A stretch of DNA of 64,000 bases from assembly GCA_016800925.1 (NCBI GenBank), contig JABCPU010000209.1, forward strand, positions 1 through 64,000, read 5' to 3'. The stretch's first letter is position 1. Every line of letters begins with the position of its first letter. Origin of the DNA: Suillus spraguei (taxonomy: Eukaryota > Basidiomycota > Agaricomycetes > Boletales > Suillaceae). This document shows, piece by piece, positions 22,100 to 34,706 of this stretch. The notes below the pieces were generated by a model. That model was not told the origin of the DNA. It did no database searches and saw only the letters and a program-made list of their open reading frames with translations. Position numbers and translations under genes: made by a program.

Positions 22100-22657
22100 A
22101 GAGGGCGCTGGTGGTGAGTACTGAAGCCTGAGGGTGACCACAAACTAGTACATATGATAGGTGGCGAGGAACACTGTGAAACATGATAGCAGCCCGCAGT
22201 GTACTCCTCAGCAATGCCAATGCTTTACCCAGTGACTGAAGAGTTGAGGATACAAGTATCGTACTCGTACGACAAACTTGGGTACCGCCGCAGTGGTAAT
22301 AGAGAGTAACAGAAACCATTGAAGTATCTAGCAACCACAGAGTGAAACAAAGTTGTGTGCGATAAAAAGTATCCTAGTCAATACAATTACTACCGAAGTA
22401 AGAGAGTTGTAGGGGTGCTGTGTCATAAGTGATAGGTCAAAAAGTATTTCCGGTTTGTGTCGAGGTGAGAAGCCCTGACTCCCCCTACAAGTAGTGCAAA
22501 TAACTTATGTAGCCCAGAGGCCATCCAAATGCTGCTCCCGCCCCGCGGCAGTCTCATCCCAAAAGTTAAGCACGTAGCCAAATATCACCCACCAGTCATC
22601 TCATACAGTCCAAGCCTCACTCCACGAACAACACCAAATAAGCCACAGGATAAGATA
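22100..22657. repeat. 3' flank shared by DUF6533 copies B, D, E and F
   Basis: The last ~140 bases (CCGCCCCGC with GACAGTC, then AAGCCTCACTCCACGAAC and CACCAAATAAGCCACAGG) recur at 39330-39466, 43755-43900 and 63185-63314, each directly downstream of a DUF6533 gene. The duplication unit therefore includes the downstream region. Confidence 0.65.
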
Positions 22658-24295
22658 TCACACCCGGACCATGACAGACATTGGAATACGCGCAAGGGTG
22701 TCAAACCCATGTGCATGTTGGTTCGTCTGCCAGAGATGGAGGTGCATGCGTGTGGCAAGGATTGCGAGGATCACGAACTGGAAACTGTACGTAGTGTACG
22801 TTTCGAACATCATTAGTAGGAATACCCAGCAGGATGTAGAATTACATACTCATGCAATACACTGTTGTAGGAGTACTTGGTGCGCGGGATATCAACAGCT
22901 CTATCGTAAAAGGCATTCGGGTGATATACGCACATGGAGGAGTAGTGACGTGCATATGTTCGCTACTGAGAACACTTTAGGAAAGAGGATGAGCATGGTA
23001 AAACGGCGTGTGCGAGTGTTAACTCACAAAAACCACATGTATAATAGAATATGTTATGTTTCACCATGACAGCATACAGACTGCTTGATTTTATTCGCCA
23101 GGTCTGCATGGCGCGTACGAGCGTGAGGATCATGAGTCCTGGAGGAGTATCTGTCAGCATGCGCTTGTACACATGTACGATTCTGGTCACCCACCCAGTT
23201 CGAATACGGAAAGGAGAAGAAATGGTATGAAGAGCTGGAGACCACTCGAGCTCCAGTAGCAGCCTGTAATACCCGGGATTGCACTAATTGCATCTGTGGA
23301 AGTGGAGATTGTTGAATGGTAGGGAAACGCCAAGGAGAGGTGAGAGTGCGTACATGTTGCGGGAGCAGTAGTGGCGACTGTAATGCCGATGCATGCTCCA
23401 ACAAAGGTCTGGCTGATGCATATACTACTGGCTTTGGTATGGACGAATATGTTTGGGACTCACGAGAACGACGACCAGCATGGCCGCAAGCAAGATTCTA
23501 TTGTTGTTCCAGAGCGCACATGTTCTGAGGACGAAAAAGCCTGATGAACCGAATTAGGAACATACATATCTTAGGAAGGAAGAACACACCCTCGGAGCAA
23601 ATTGCTGATAGCATGCCGAGAGCTGTGAAAGGAAATCAGGAACCCTCCGATTCGATGAGGACATGCATGAATGTGCCATGCACGTACCTGAACAGATATT
23701 GGCCAACATCCGGCATTTCTAGCGAAGTCATGCAGTAAGTCATTCGTTCTCATTGACGCTCCACAGCATCACATACGCCTGGGTCCTCATTCGGGGTAAA
23801 GTACTCTGAAGAACAAATGTCAATTCATCATTAAGGCGGCAATGTGTGCTGGAGCGGAACGCACGATATAGAAGCGTGGTGAGAATGATAAAGGGGAGGT
23901 ATCGTGTAACAATATACAGGCATTTCACCTTGCTCCACTCCGATCGAAGTAAAAATGTCCACTTTGCCCAGCAGAATGTGGATATCAGAACTGAGGTGTA
24001 TTGCAGAACGGGCGTATTACCTCTTCATGAATTAAACATGCATAATCATAGACCTGGGATGAGCGAGTTTAACAACGGACGTAAATAGGTCATAACAAGC
24101 CCACCCAGAATGTAGCAATCGACGCTGGACTTCGTTAGAGCAAAGAACAAGCCTTATGTTCAGACTGTACGCACCGAAGATATACTGATGAAATAATGAT
24201 GAATATTAATTGTCAAGTATTATTCGCTCTCAGAGACGCACCGTAATGTACTGCAAGCTCCTCGCTGCTGTGATATCGTCAGACGAATACTCCAT
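22658..24295 (-). CDS. DUF6533 multi-pass membrane protein, copy B
   Basis: Same 15-exon layout as copy A, all junctions in phase. Starts MEYSSDDITAARSLQ; DUF6533 core with VYDYACLIHEE and KVKCLYIVTRYLPF; then KCRMLANICS, FVLRTCALWNNNRIL, IPGITGCYWSSSG, LFIPFLLLSVFELG, LMILTLVRAMQTWRI, FQFVILAILATRM and a tail ending VRV. No disruption seen. It belongs with D, E and F, which share the MEYSSDD start and the QMNQ/QTNQ region of the tail. Confidence 0.78.
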
Positions 24296-24496
24296 CCAAG
24301 TCCAGAGGTTGCACACTGGAATAGTGTCAGCGAGTGATGAGAAAACGCTGAGGCATGGACGACGACGAGACCTACGTTAAGTATGCTACTAGTACGTACA
24401 GCCATGCGGCTTAAAGTTATCTCCTATTAGATGAGCTGTGAGGTAGTGCCGTAATCAAACTTCTTTAGCTCGAAGTTTGACATGATAGCATCACGA

Positions 24497-25790
24497 GTTC
24501 ATGGTACCCTGTTATCAGTCGGACCTTACTCGGTTCTTTCGAGTTTCTCCCTGCACAGAAAAAGTCCGAACACCCTCACGGCATTCACAACGAAAAGACC
24601 CCAGACTCTACAGAACATGTTCGCTTCAGTTTATTGTTGCAGCTATTATCGAGCGGTATATAGTAACAACCTTAAGGTATCCTTACTCCCTTCCCTCCCC
24701 TTGCTCTTCCCCAACTTGAGCTCGGATAGCACACGTCGAGACACCCATCAAGCGAACACAATCAAGGTTGTTGAGCAGCCACAAATGATCAATCTCGTGC
24801 AGCTCATCAACCGCCCTGATCTTCTGTTGTCATCGTCTTTAGCTCATCAATGTCTTAGTACTTTTCCCATACCACTCTCATTGCTGACATGGTATTTGGT
24901 CTTCAAACATCGTGTCATTTGTATCATAGTATGCAGTAATGACACCGATGAATGTCTCTTGAACTTGAAGTTCACCCCCTTGCGAAGCCTGCTAGTAACC
25001 ATAAAATGGGTCAGAGTGTCTTGTTGTCGGTTGGATTGGTTGAGGTGGCGCCCAAGCACAGTGGTTCAAACAACGAGGTTGTGGTATGTTATATTATATT
25101 CAATCTAAATATTCATCCTCATCCACGGAACGCACCATCAAGAGTACTGAACTGCGAGATACGAACACGGGTGAGGTGGAACGGAATTAGCGAGTCATCG
25201 AACTCGCTGGTCACAACTCAGCATGCAATGATATAATCGTGTGCAGTGTGTATCAATCAGTCACAGAACTCACGGAGTGCGGATGATACTTAAGGTGGCT
25301 AAAGAGCAAGCAAGCAAAGTCAGTATGCATACCCTCATCCGAGTCGCGGGTGACGAGTTTATTGGCGAGCGTGAGACCAGGCATAACTTGAAGATGCGCT
25401 CGAGCCAGAAGATAAAAGTAACGGAACCACAGAAGGCCGATTAGATATCCACAAAGAGATATTCGCGCTAGGTAGAAACATTGATATAAGTGTCGGAGTG
25501 AATATTCGATTTGGAAGCCGTAGGACTACCGGACTTCAGCAGCCTGGATCTCAGACTCTTCAGAGAAATACGTGATATTTTCATTAATGTCGGTGAGGCT
25601 GGAGGTTGTTATATGGCGAGGCCGTCATATAGCAGCTGCAACAAATAAACTGAAGCAAACATATCCTGCAGAGTCTGGGGTCTTTTCGGTGTGAATGCCG
25701 TGAGGGTGTTCGGACTTTTTCTGTGCAGGGTTTGGAGAAACTCGAAAGAACCGAGTAAGGTCCGAGTGATAACAGGGTACCGGAAACCGA
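24497..25790. repeat. ~170-bp inverted repeat pair
   Basis: The plus strand of 24503-24665 matches the minus strand of about 25625-25790 (GGTACCCTGTTATCA, TCGGACCTTACTCGG, AGAAAAAGTCCGAACACCC, TCACGGCATTCACA) with a few changes and a 4-base indel. The arms enclose about 960 bp containing a ribonucleotide reductase relic. Target duplications are not obvious, so it may be a TIR element or an inverted duplication. Confidence 0.7.
25262..25600 (-). pseudogene. Ribonucleotide reductase small-subunit fragment
   Basis: Minus reading: NENITYFSEESEIQAAEVR, stop, [19 protein letters not shown], then [17 protein letters not shown] and, after a frameshift near 25390, [31 protein letters not shown]. This parallels the R2 protein core (E-IQ-AEAR-YGFQI-NIHS-TY; GSF-IFWL; LMPGL-N-L-RDEG-HTDFAC-LF) including iron-ligand and radical-transfer segments. 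Several stops and frame changes make it a pseudogene. Only the central third of R2 remains. Confidence 0.7.
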
Positions 25791-25838
25791 CACATCACTG
25801 TCACTTAAACACGAAGCTACCTTGGAAGGGCCTTGACA

Positions 25839-25875
25839 CCCAGGGAAAACTGGACATAGCCAAAACGGTTGAGAT
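25839..25875 (+). repeat. Left terminal inverted repeat of Tnp2 element
   Basis: 37 bp identical to the complement of the right end; begins CCCAGGG and contains GGCTATGTCC on its complement. Confidence 0.8.
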
Positions 25876-26822
25876 AGCGTGAAATATTCTTTAGACATAT
25901 AATTTATGCCATAATATTCTGTAATCTCAACGCCACAATCGTCTGGGCATCGCATCAACATCACATCATAAAAACACTGCATTGCATCACAAAAACATTA
26001 CATTAATTACTTGCATCACGTCATTTTCACTTGACAACCGATTGCAATCATCGCATGTGCACATCATTTGCGCGCACATACTACCTTGTCATCCAGAGTA
26101 GATCTTGTATGTCAATTCAATATCTCATCTGAGTCACTGAAGTTCTCAGTCGCCCCCAGCTGCTCGAGGCTCCCTCTCTCGATATCTACTATTAGTATCT
26201 GCCAGACTGTTGCTAGAAACACTGTGACTGTAAGTTTAATTCTCGCAGTGTCTTCTGACTTATATAATCGCTTTATCAGCCCACCTATGCCTCTAGATCA
26301 GCCAGTGGGCTACACATGTGTCTGCAAGAGACACAATGGTGGTCGTCCTCATTCTGTCTTGTGTGCAGCGTGGTACAAACACTTGAAAGCAGCGAAGCAA
26401 AGAAAGGGCCTCCATTTGTGCTGGGAATCTCTCTCTCAATTTACATGCACAAATTCAAGCTCATGCTCAAGTCCTTGGCGAATCTTCTTCAAGTGGCTCA
26501 TCAAAAAGACTGAGTGACTCTGAGGCAGTCCAAGGGAGTCCCAAGTGTGCATGAGACCACCAGGACATTCCATTGTCACCAGATGAAAGATATCGCAGCC
26601 AGGATAACACCACCACATCTACTACAAATGACGATGATGTTGAAGTACAGGGGCAGGGACACAATGGACAGGCTGGTGGGATAGATCATGACTTTGATAG
26701 GCATGAAGACGGAGAATTCGATGTACAGGGACCTGGAAATGAAGATTTCGGTGCGCAGGGAGAGAATAATATTATGGAGCCGCCTGACCCCCAACCCAAC
26801 AATCAGACTCAGAGAGAACGAC

Positions 26823-27593
26823 TGTCATATACCATACTTCTAATCCCAGATCCAACCATATCCGATCAGATCCGATCGATTCTATTTCCGTCCGGTCCAC
26901 AGATCCTGTCCGGATCGCTCATCCGAATGTGCGCACTTCTCGCACTCTATCTCCCTTGTGTATATCTGCGTCTATCTCCTTTCATTGCTCATCCTGTTTC
27001 CGGTACTCTGGCTGTGTATAATTCCTTCCTGTGTCACTGATCTGTTACCTGTGTTTCATTTCCGATTCGTGCTTACTGATCCGCTGTGCATTAACTAATA
27101 GACTTCTGTTACACTTTGTACATAGCCCTCGGTCCTGGACTTATTGATTATCCGTCTTAGATACTTACCATATATAAACCACTTGTAGATCTCCGTAGAA
27201 CCTTAGTTCGAATATCATCTTAGATTCTGCTCATTCTGCTTCCTTCGGACTTGAGTCACTTTCCGCTCAAAGTCATCTTCCGAGACTTGGGATTGATTCC
27301 TATAGTCCATATCTCCGACTCTATCTTCGGATAGCCTACCTCTGTCAGTTTCTAGTTAGGAATCTGTTCCAAAGCTAGCCTTAGTCCTCTTTCCATCCCT
27401 GCGCTCCGGATAACCTTTGGACGTACCATATCCAATACCTTCAGACGTCTGGATCCGCTATGCAACTCCTTCCGGATCTTCAGACATATATCTCCTCTCT
27501 GAAATAAAGGGGCATTACTTGGACAAGGGGCACAGTGTACGAACCGAGGCCAAAGCCCTTCAGATCTTTCACCCCTTGAGTACGGTCTTAACA
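26823..27593 (-). mobile_element. Solo LTR, family LTR2, 771 bp
   Basis: Starts TGTCATATACC and ends GGTCTTAACA as written on the plus strand. Flanked by a perfect 5-bp duplication ACGAC (26818-26822, 27594-27598) inside the transposase ORF, whose frame resumes directly after it. Homologous, in opposite orientation, to the 1718-bp LTR2 at 56341-58058. Confidence 0.85.
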
Positions 27594-28429
27594 ACGACCA
27601 GCTATTGACATCGAGGAACTTGCGCGACGAGCAGTTCTTGCGAAGATCAAAATGGCTATGGAGTTTATTTTAGCACTACAGTCTGCATCATTAGATGACT
27701 CTGTTGCAAAACTTGATGAAGATGCCAGAAGCAATTCATGGAATCCTCCTCGTGAACCTCCTGATATCATTGATCCCCCATTCGTCATTTGATTTCAACT
27801 TACTATGCCCTCAAACACTCATCGCAGACCACTTATGAACACATTCATGCTTCAACAGCACGCACATACCCTGATGCTGATAAGATGCCCAGTTTCTATC
27901 AGATCAAGCGCATGATTGCTGAGTACACTGGAGTTGAATCTATAACTCATGACATGTGCCCTGACACATGTATCACATTCACTGGTCCATTTTATGACCT
28001 TGATCACTGCCCTGTCTGCAACAAACATCAATATGATCAAATCAAACTGCAAGCCAGTAGGGGTCGTAACAAAGTGGCTCGCAAATTTCATACTATTCCC
28101 ATTGGACCCCAGCTTCAGGCTCTTTATTATGATCATGAGAGTGCAAAATGTATGCAATATCATGCTGAATGTACAGAGAAACTGTTTGATGAATTTCACG
28201 AGTCGGGAGGCTCAATCGACACATATGATGACTTCATCATGGGGAGTGATTATCTCAATGGATGGTGCCCAACTCTACCAGACAAAGGTATCAGATTGCT
28301 GGCTGTACATTTGGGTTGTTATGGATCATGCTTCCAATGTTCGATATAAAAAAAGCATGTCCTTCCAGGTGGATTTATTCCTGGCCCTAACAAACCAAAA
28401 AACATCGATTCATTCCTCTTTCCTGGTCT

Positions 28430-28915
28430 TGTTACAATCATATGTGCCCCTATTCATTTTTCCTTATTCACTCGTACATCATGACTCGTCTACTTGTCTT
28501 GTAACCGGTCTCACATTCACATGTGCTAGACCTATGACTCATGCATCTCAATATGCTTGTACTATACATACCTTCCTTGTTAGGATATGCAGTTACTTTC
28601 CCAAGGTTGCTTGATCCATGCATTTATATCTACGTATATAAACACAGTGGACTTGTAGTAGATTCCTTACTGTAATCTTACTGGGTTTTACCTGGATTCC
28701 TCTTCGCTAAGGACCCCCAATCCTTAGTCGTCTTGAATCATCTCTAAGTCTAAGCACTCCTTAGCCTTAGTCTCTATTCTCATAGATCCTCTTAGACTTG
28801 TCTTCGAGGTGGAACCTTTGATTGTACTCGGAACTCATTCCTTGTACTCTCACCTTGTTCTCTTTTGAACATTGTAGAACTTCCCAGCAGACCGTCTGTG
28901 TCTTAGTTACTGTGG
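28430..28915 (-). mobile_element. Chromovirus LTR (LTR1), 3'-truncated copy
   Basis: Begins TGTTACAATC and follows the LTR1 consensus (GTGCCCCTATTCATTTT near the start, CTTAGTCGTCTTGAATC in the middle) to the AGACCGTCTGTGTCTT block, where it stops about 45 bp short of the normal LTR end. The transposase coding that should follow is also missing a segment, so a deletion removed the LTR end together with target sequence. Confidence 0.75.
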
Positions 28916-30577
28916 CAAGAATGGGTGCTGTCTGTATTGTGGTGTGATCAGGCGTCAAAAGGAGTGAGGGACTCATTATTACCCCATTCTTCTTCATCCA
29001 AATAACTTCCAAGTTGCGGGATGCGATCATCCTGATGTTGATGTGTTCAACCTCCCTCTTGCTGGATTGCAGGACTATACTGCCAACCTCTTCCATCTTG
29101 TATCATCGCCTAACCAACATCAGTACGACAAGTGAAAGACAGAGACTGGCATCACAAAACCCAGCATCCTGCTTGGTCTTAATCTGTCCCATATGCTACA
29201 GGTACCAGTTTGCTTCTCAACCAATATCATGCATCTTGCTGGGCTGTTAAGTGACTTGCTACTGTCACTTTGGCGAGGAACAATGAACTGCGCAGCTTCT
29301 GATAATGTTGATTCATGGGAGTGGAGAGTTATGCATGGAGATGTATGGGAGGCTCATGGCGCAGCTGTTGCAGCTGCTGGGGTATATCTACCAGGATTAT
29401 TTGACCAAAGACCATGTAACATTGCAGAAAAATCAACACAGGCTACAAGACCTGGGAGTTTCAACTACATATATCTATTCGGCCTTGCTCCTGTGCTTAC
29501 ATATGGTCTTCTGCTGGAGCCATACTGGTTTAACTATTGCAGGCTTGTTGCAGTATTTCAAATCATATGCCAGCATTGTATCACCTGCTCTGATTTGCAA
29601 TGAGCCCAGGTTATACTTGGTGAATGGGAGCTAGAATTCGAAAAACTACATATACTATCAGTGTTGTCAAGATCGGATACATTTCATTTGTCCATGTGCT
29701 CATCAAGTCAACCATCTTGTAACTGAAGCCATTCAGAAGGGGCCTCCAGTTTGCTACGCTCAGTGGACAATGGAACGGACAATTGGAAACCTGGGCCAGG
29801 AGATCAGACAGCCTTCCAAACCTTATGCAAATCTTTCTAGAGAGGGAGTCTGTTGCTTGCAAGTCAATGCCCTCAAGGCAATGCTTCCAGAGCTTGACGA
29901 ACCACTTGAAGATTTCCGACTGGTGCAGTTGACCTTGGGGATGGTTATATTTTGCTTCAGAAATGAGATCATCGCTCAGCTTACCCACAAGGTGCTGAAA
30001 AAAATGCAATCATGCTCTTCCTCAACGAGCCTGCTTCCAAAATTTTCAAGTGGGCTCGTCTTAAGCTCCCTAATGGACAGATAGCGTGTTCACACTAGCG
30101 AGAGTCTTTGAAATCAATGCACACTACTAAACCTCTACGAGTGTCTCGCAATGTCGAAGTATTTTTCTTGCCATTGATTTAGATACCTTTAATACTCTAA
30201 CACTACATGTTTAGTTTTTGCTCAACGGTGTGATATGATTCCAATGTGATGAACAAACTCATGCTGAGCTTGAAACAGCACATTTTCATATAGGTGTCAC
30301 ATGGCTATCATTATCCTTACCTTTCGGCTTCACCATCCCTTTCCATGACACTTTACCATGTGTTACCCCTATCTGATGGTATCGTTCCGCACTCGGAAGC
30401 CTCATTGCAGCTTAGCAGCTGTACTATGGCAACTTTCCTGTGAAGCAGTGATCTTCAGCAATCTCTGTGAACCCATTTGGCATCCTCAAGCAAGATTTAC
30501 CATCCGTCCTATGTCCATCCAGTCTCGCCGGTACATGATGTTTTGTAAACTGTAGTGCAGTCTTATTACATGTCTGC

Positions 30578-31226
30578 TGCGTGTTAATCCTATCCCTTCC
30601 GTTTCCGTAGCTATTCCTTAGTATAAAATTCCTAGGTACCTGTACTCTTTCCTTACTTCCCTCCTATAGTACACATGGTACTTAGGAATAGTCACCACTA
30701 CTGTCACTACGAAATCAAGTCCTTTACTGAAGTCACTGTTTCCTTAAGAATTGCTTTACTGCTGCACGCACCACTGCTCTTTACCGCTTTCCCTGCACTT
30801 CACCACTAGCACTACTTCTTTCTCATGCTTCACTGCTACACTACCGCTTGTTTTACCACAGAAGTTCCCATGCTTACCGCAGTTTTACCACTCGTACTAC
30901 GCAGTTTTACCACTCGTACTACCGCAGTTTTACCACTCGTACTCGCAGTTTTACTGTTCATGCTACCGCTTGCCTACCACATTCCCATGCTTACCGCTAG
31001 TTTTACCGCAAGTTTCCCACAGACCGGAGGTCACCGCTAGCATCTCGCTACCTCCGATGGCAGTCACGCACCACAGGTTGGGCTTTATTAAACTATACTA
31101 ACTTAGCATTCCCTTTAGGGTCGAACACTCTTGCTTTGCAAGTGAAGCAGACTAGACGGAGCGCAAGACTCGCATACTAGTTTAGGCCGTGGTTCATCTA
31201 CAGCCCAGGCTAGATTGTATCTTTAC
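30578..31226. mobile_element. LTR-like repeat, family LTR3, with internal short tandem repeats
   Basis: Homologous over most of its length to the complement of 48390-48927 plus 56214-56322. Both copies share the end ...GTATCTTTACA and then diverge, which fixes one terminus. The other terminus is uncertain (TGTCTGCTGCGTG near 30578). The middle is built from degenerate 20-24 bp units with TTTACCGC and CACTCGTACT. It separates two parts of the Tnp2 C-terminal coding. Confidence 0.6.
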
Positions 31227-32010
31227 ACTGAGAAGTTCGTTATTTCACACAGCTTGCTACAGAGACCATCAGCAATGATAATGGTGAAACGGAATGGTTG
31301 TTTGTCAACGTCACTGTTGTCTCCCTGTTTTCCCTCCCAGATAACGAGCTTCTTGAGCTCTCATCTCATGTTGTCGCATCCTGTGCTTATTATGGAGATG
31401 ATGATATATGTGTCATTAACATCAAGAGAACTACTGACGTCGCAATGGTTCCCCACTGTCCAAGATTACCATCTGGACTTGTTGAAGACCGTTTCTTTAT
31501 GGTGGAAAAACCTGGTCTTGATGTGGCATCATTCGGTATTTTGCCAGTGGATGATGCAGTAGAAGGCAATGGCAGTGATAATGACTCAGATGATGTGATG
31601 GATTAGTTGTTAATTGAACATATCGTTGTTATTATAGCTTTAATACATATGACAAGAGCAATTACAGTACAGTACATAGTTCAGAATGCGAGCAAGGTCC
31701 AGCAAAATATGAAAAGTGCAATGAGATGGATGTGAACAATGCAATGAAACAAATGTAAAAAATACACTGGCAATGATGCCAGAAGCTGCAATGAATGAGA
31801 TGGTTACAACGACAGCATCAAGACGGTTGGTATGAGAACTGCAAAGAGAAGTGTATAGATAGGAACATGCTCTACAATGTGCTCACTTCTTCTCCTGCCG
31901 CAATGGCTGCAGGAAATGCTCTGAACATAATAAAGTTGGAGATTTCTTCATTAGATTTGATATCTCTGAGGGTATGACGGCGATGAGGTGGCCATGGTGC
32001 ATCCGAGTCA

Positions 32011-32599
32011 TCACTGAACTTGCATCATTTGAAAGATGCATTGGCAGGAGCTTTGTGGATTCCTACTAAGCATACAGGCTTAGCTTGGGCCAGGTTACTT
32101 TAGTAAATGATTTCACCATCAGTTTGACAATCAAGGAAATAAAACAAAACAAGTCATACCTTGAACATGCAGATGATACTTTGAGGGCAGCAAACTGGTG
32201 TGTGAGCTTGTTCATATCAGTAGTTGCGTCACTATAAGTATATTAGGAAAAATATATAATGAGGGCATTGATTTTACATCTTATCCTTGCAATCAGAAGA
32301 GGTCCTCTTTTGTCCTTTTGGCTTGCATGGAAGTAATAGCTCGGCCCCACTATCTGTCAAATCTTCAACAGGAATGAGTTTGACAGCATCCTTGAGCCAA
32401 ATGATGAGTTTCTATTAAATAATCATTAGCATATACTCATATGTAATGTCAGTTTACTCACAACGGGTCCTGGATTCTGAGGTGTGAAGTTTACTTTGTA
32501 CGTAGGCCACCCAGCAAGGAAATTCTTGACATCCATCATGATGATATTGTCCTCGAGAAGCACATTGTCCATGCAGCTGAAAATGTTGGATGAAGCCAT
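32011..32599 (-). CDS. Spliced 132-aa gene inside the Tnp2 element, antisense
   Basis: Four exons join in phase without stops: 32462-32599, 32278-32411, 32160-32231, 32011-32065, with canonical GT-AG introns of 46-94 nt. The product starts MASSNIFSCMDN and contains NFLAGWPTYKVNFTP, KLIIWLKDAVKLIPVED, a basic KPKGQKR patch and a Cys-bearing end. No family recognised. It lies between the Tnp2 gene and the second plus-strand ORF, so it may be an element-encoded accessory protein. The clean reading frame contrasts with the decay of its neighbours. Confidence 0.5.
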
Positions 32600-32716
32600 G
32601 GAAGATGTGCTGGAGGATTGAAGAAAAAGACTTAGAAGATGTGTTTTTGACTAAGCTTCTGATATAAAATGTCTGAGTCCCTATTAACCCTATGCATCTC
32701 TTTCTCTATCACTATC

Positions 32717-34706
32717 ATGACATTCTATACCCCACATGTTCCCCAGTACTGCTTTTCTAATAATGCCAGCCCAATATTACACAACCTTGCTCCATTGCCT
32801 GCAGGTCCCACTTGGGTTCCATCACACAGCTTTGATTATTCTAACACTCACATCATCGCATTACAGAATCATGTCAACCAACTCCAGCTCGAGCTCCTCC
32901 AAGCTAAATCAGCCTTTTCAACCCTACAGTAAGTAATGTTACTAGATTTCTGCTCCTTAATTAACTGGGTCTACTTTTACAGGGCAGCCTTTCAGGAGCT
33001 CGCCCATAGTGTCCAGCTCGTCAATGCAGATCCAATGAATTTCTCATGTGCTAGCATATCCCCGACAACATCATCTTCGATAAAACAGCTGCCCCCAATC
33101 AACAGGATGGATTTCCCCAATGTCCTCTTCTGGACACGTGCAGATTGGGATAAATGGCAGACAACACCACAGGGGCTCAAACAGAAAGGAAAGTGTGGAC
33201 TCATGGCTTTGTTAGAAGACAAGAATGGTGAGCCAATTACAGAAGAATTACTTGACATTATATAAAAAACTATTTGTGGCCTCTGGTTCGAGTTCGGCAT
33301 TAAGGGACTCCTTGCAACCACCTGGAGCAAGATAATACACTCGACTAGAATGCTATTCCACAGCATCATGGAAGAGAGGCACCCTCTTTTTAGATTAGTG
33401 ATGGACAGCTGGAAGTTGGACTTATTGTGCAGCATTGCCTATCCTTCATGGTGCAAGAACCATCTTGACACCAATGGTAATCTCCTGAAGCAGTCAAAGA
33501 AAGTCAAGCAAGAAGACAACAATACCAGCTATCATGGCAGTACAAGGCAAACATGCAGCCCTGATTTTGAGGGAGCCAGCACTTCAAAGTGCATGAAAAG
33601 TATTTTGTTATCTTATTTTTTTTGATGCATGTACTCATGATTACTAAGTAGACGATTCCATGGAACTGTTTCCTACAATCAAAGACACATCCTGTCTCAT
33701 TGTCAAAGATAACATTATTTTTTTAATGAGCATATACTTACGTGTTTTTTTCAGGCAAATCTATGAACCCTCTCACTGTTGAATCCCACTCAGATGGCAG
33801 TCTCAACCCTGAGCCAATGCTGCTTGAAGGCAGCCCTACTATTACCAGCAATGCGAGCCTTTCACTTATAGTGACTCCAATACTACCTCCATTGCCTAAA
33901 GTCGAGAAGGAAAACCAACCGCTGACTCATGCCTGCATTTTTCTGACGAATCCCCTGTAAGTATCTGATCTATTTGTACAGTATTACTAACAACAACAAC
34001 ATCCATAGTATGGGTTTGACCTGTTGGCCATTAGTGAAATCAGCTGTACTGACAACAACTACTGTACTCAATACCTCCAAGGCTGTTCCAAGTTTGAAGC
34101 TGGCACCTGCACCCAATGTGCTCAATACCTCCAAGGCTGTTCGAAGTTCGAAGCTGGTGCCTGCACCCACTGTGCTCAATACCTCCAAGGCTGTTCCAAG
34201 TTCAAAGCTGGCGCTGCTGTCCCCTTCAAAGAGCACAGACCCCATAAACACTCCTTTCATACCTGGTATACCTGTTGCAGTTCCTCAGATAAATGACACT
34301 GCCGTTCCAACAACTACTGCATCTTCAAAGAAGCCTGTGAAAATGTGGCCAGGTCCAACAAAGAAAGGGTGGTAAGCATATGTTTCCTCATTGAATGTTT
34401 TGGCACTTACACAAATCACATAGTAACCTTTGTGCCTTGCACTGGCTTAAACAGGTTACACCCGGTTCTACTAATGAATTCAATGCCTATTATTCTAAAT
34501 TGAATGAGATGCAGGTCCAGGTATTATATCGCTGATTTACTACGTCTTTTCATTCTACTGACCCTTCTGTCCAGTCTTATGATAGGGAGGCTAAAGAACT
34601 CGTAAGTAGAGTCTTATACCTATATTATCAAGTTGCTGAGACTTCCTAGGAAAAAGCAGGGCGCTGGACAAAGAACAGCAAGGTTGTCGATGGTCCTATG
34701 TATTAG
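32717..34706 (+). pseudogene. Second plus-strand ORF of the Tnp2 element, one premature stop
   Basis: Multi-exon: PHVPQYCFSNNASP start, coiled-coil-like HIIALQNHVNQLQLELL, intron 32933-32980, QLPPINRMDFPNVLFWTR and DWDKWQ, an in-frame TAA near 33263, then SWCKNHLDTNGN; later exons carry three tandem copies of a ~21-residue VLNTSKAVPSSKLAPAP unit (34060-34225), then KMWPGPTKKGW, LHWLKQVTPGSTNEFNAYY and a last exon ending VVDGPMY. The end of this ORF also marks the start of the second element copy at 59998. I recall similar hypothetical proteins in Boletales; function unknown. A start at 32669 is equally open. Confidence 0.55.

Larger units (their letters stand above)
26287..31606 (+). pseudogene. 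Tnp2-family transposase, interrupted
   Basis: Start near 26287 with an N-terminal Cys/His block (YTCVCKRHNGGRP). After an LTR insertion the frame resumes with YQIKRMIAEYTGVE, DLDHCPVC, TIPIGPQLQAL, SMDGAQLYQTKVSDCWLYI (catalytic-domain Asp region), DSFLFPGL; then an LTR and a deletion; then GKNGCCLYCG, HYYPILLHPNNFQV, HLAGLLSDLLLSLWRG, TMERTIGNLGQEIRQPS, WARLKLPNGQIA; then a third LTR and the C-terminus with EKPGLDVASFG. At least three in-frame stops (27790, 28956, 29137 areas) and missing segments make it inactive. Confidence 0.75.

Noticed and set aside
24482..25108. 208-codon plus-strand frame
   Set aside because: Starts in an inverted-repeat arm that is non-coding in its partner copy, has no family features and lies antisense to the R2 relic region.
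27352..27608. Frames of 60-80 codons around 27.4-27.6 kb
   Set aside because: They lie in the 771-bp solo LTR2 with a perfect target duplication.
30751..31101. 116-codon frame and its mirror at 48526-48888
   Set aside because: Built from short degenerate tandem units of LTR3; low-complexity Thr/Ser/Leu composition.
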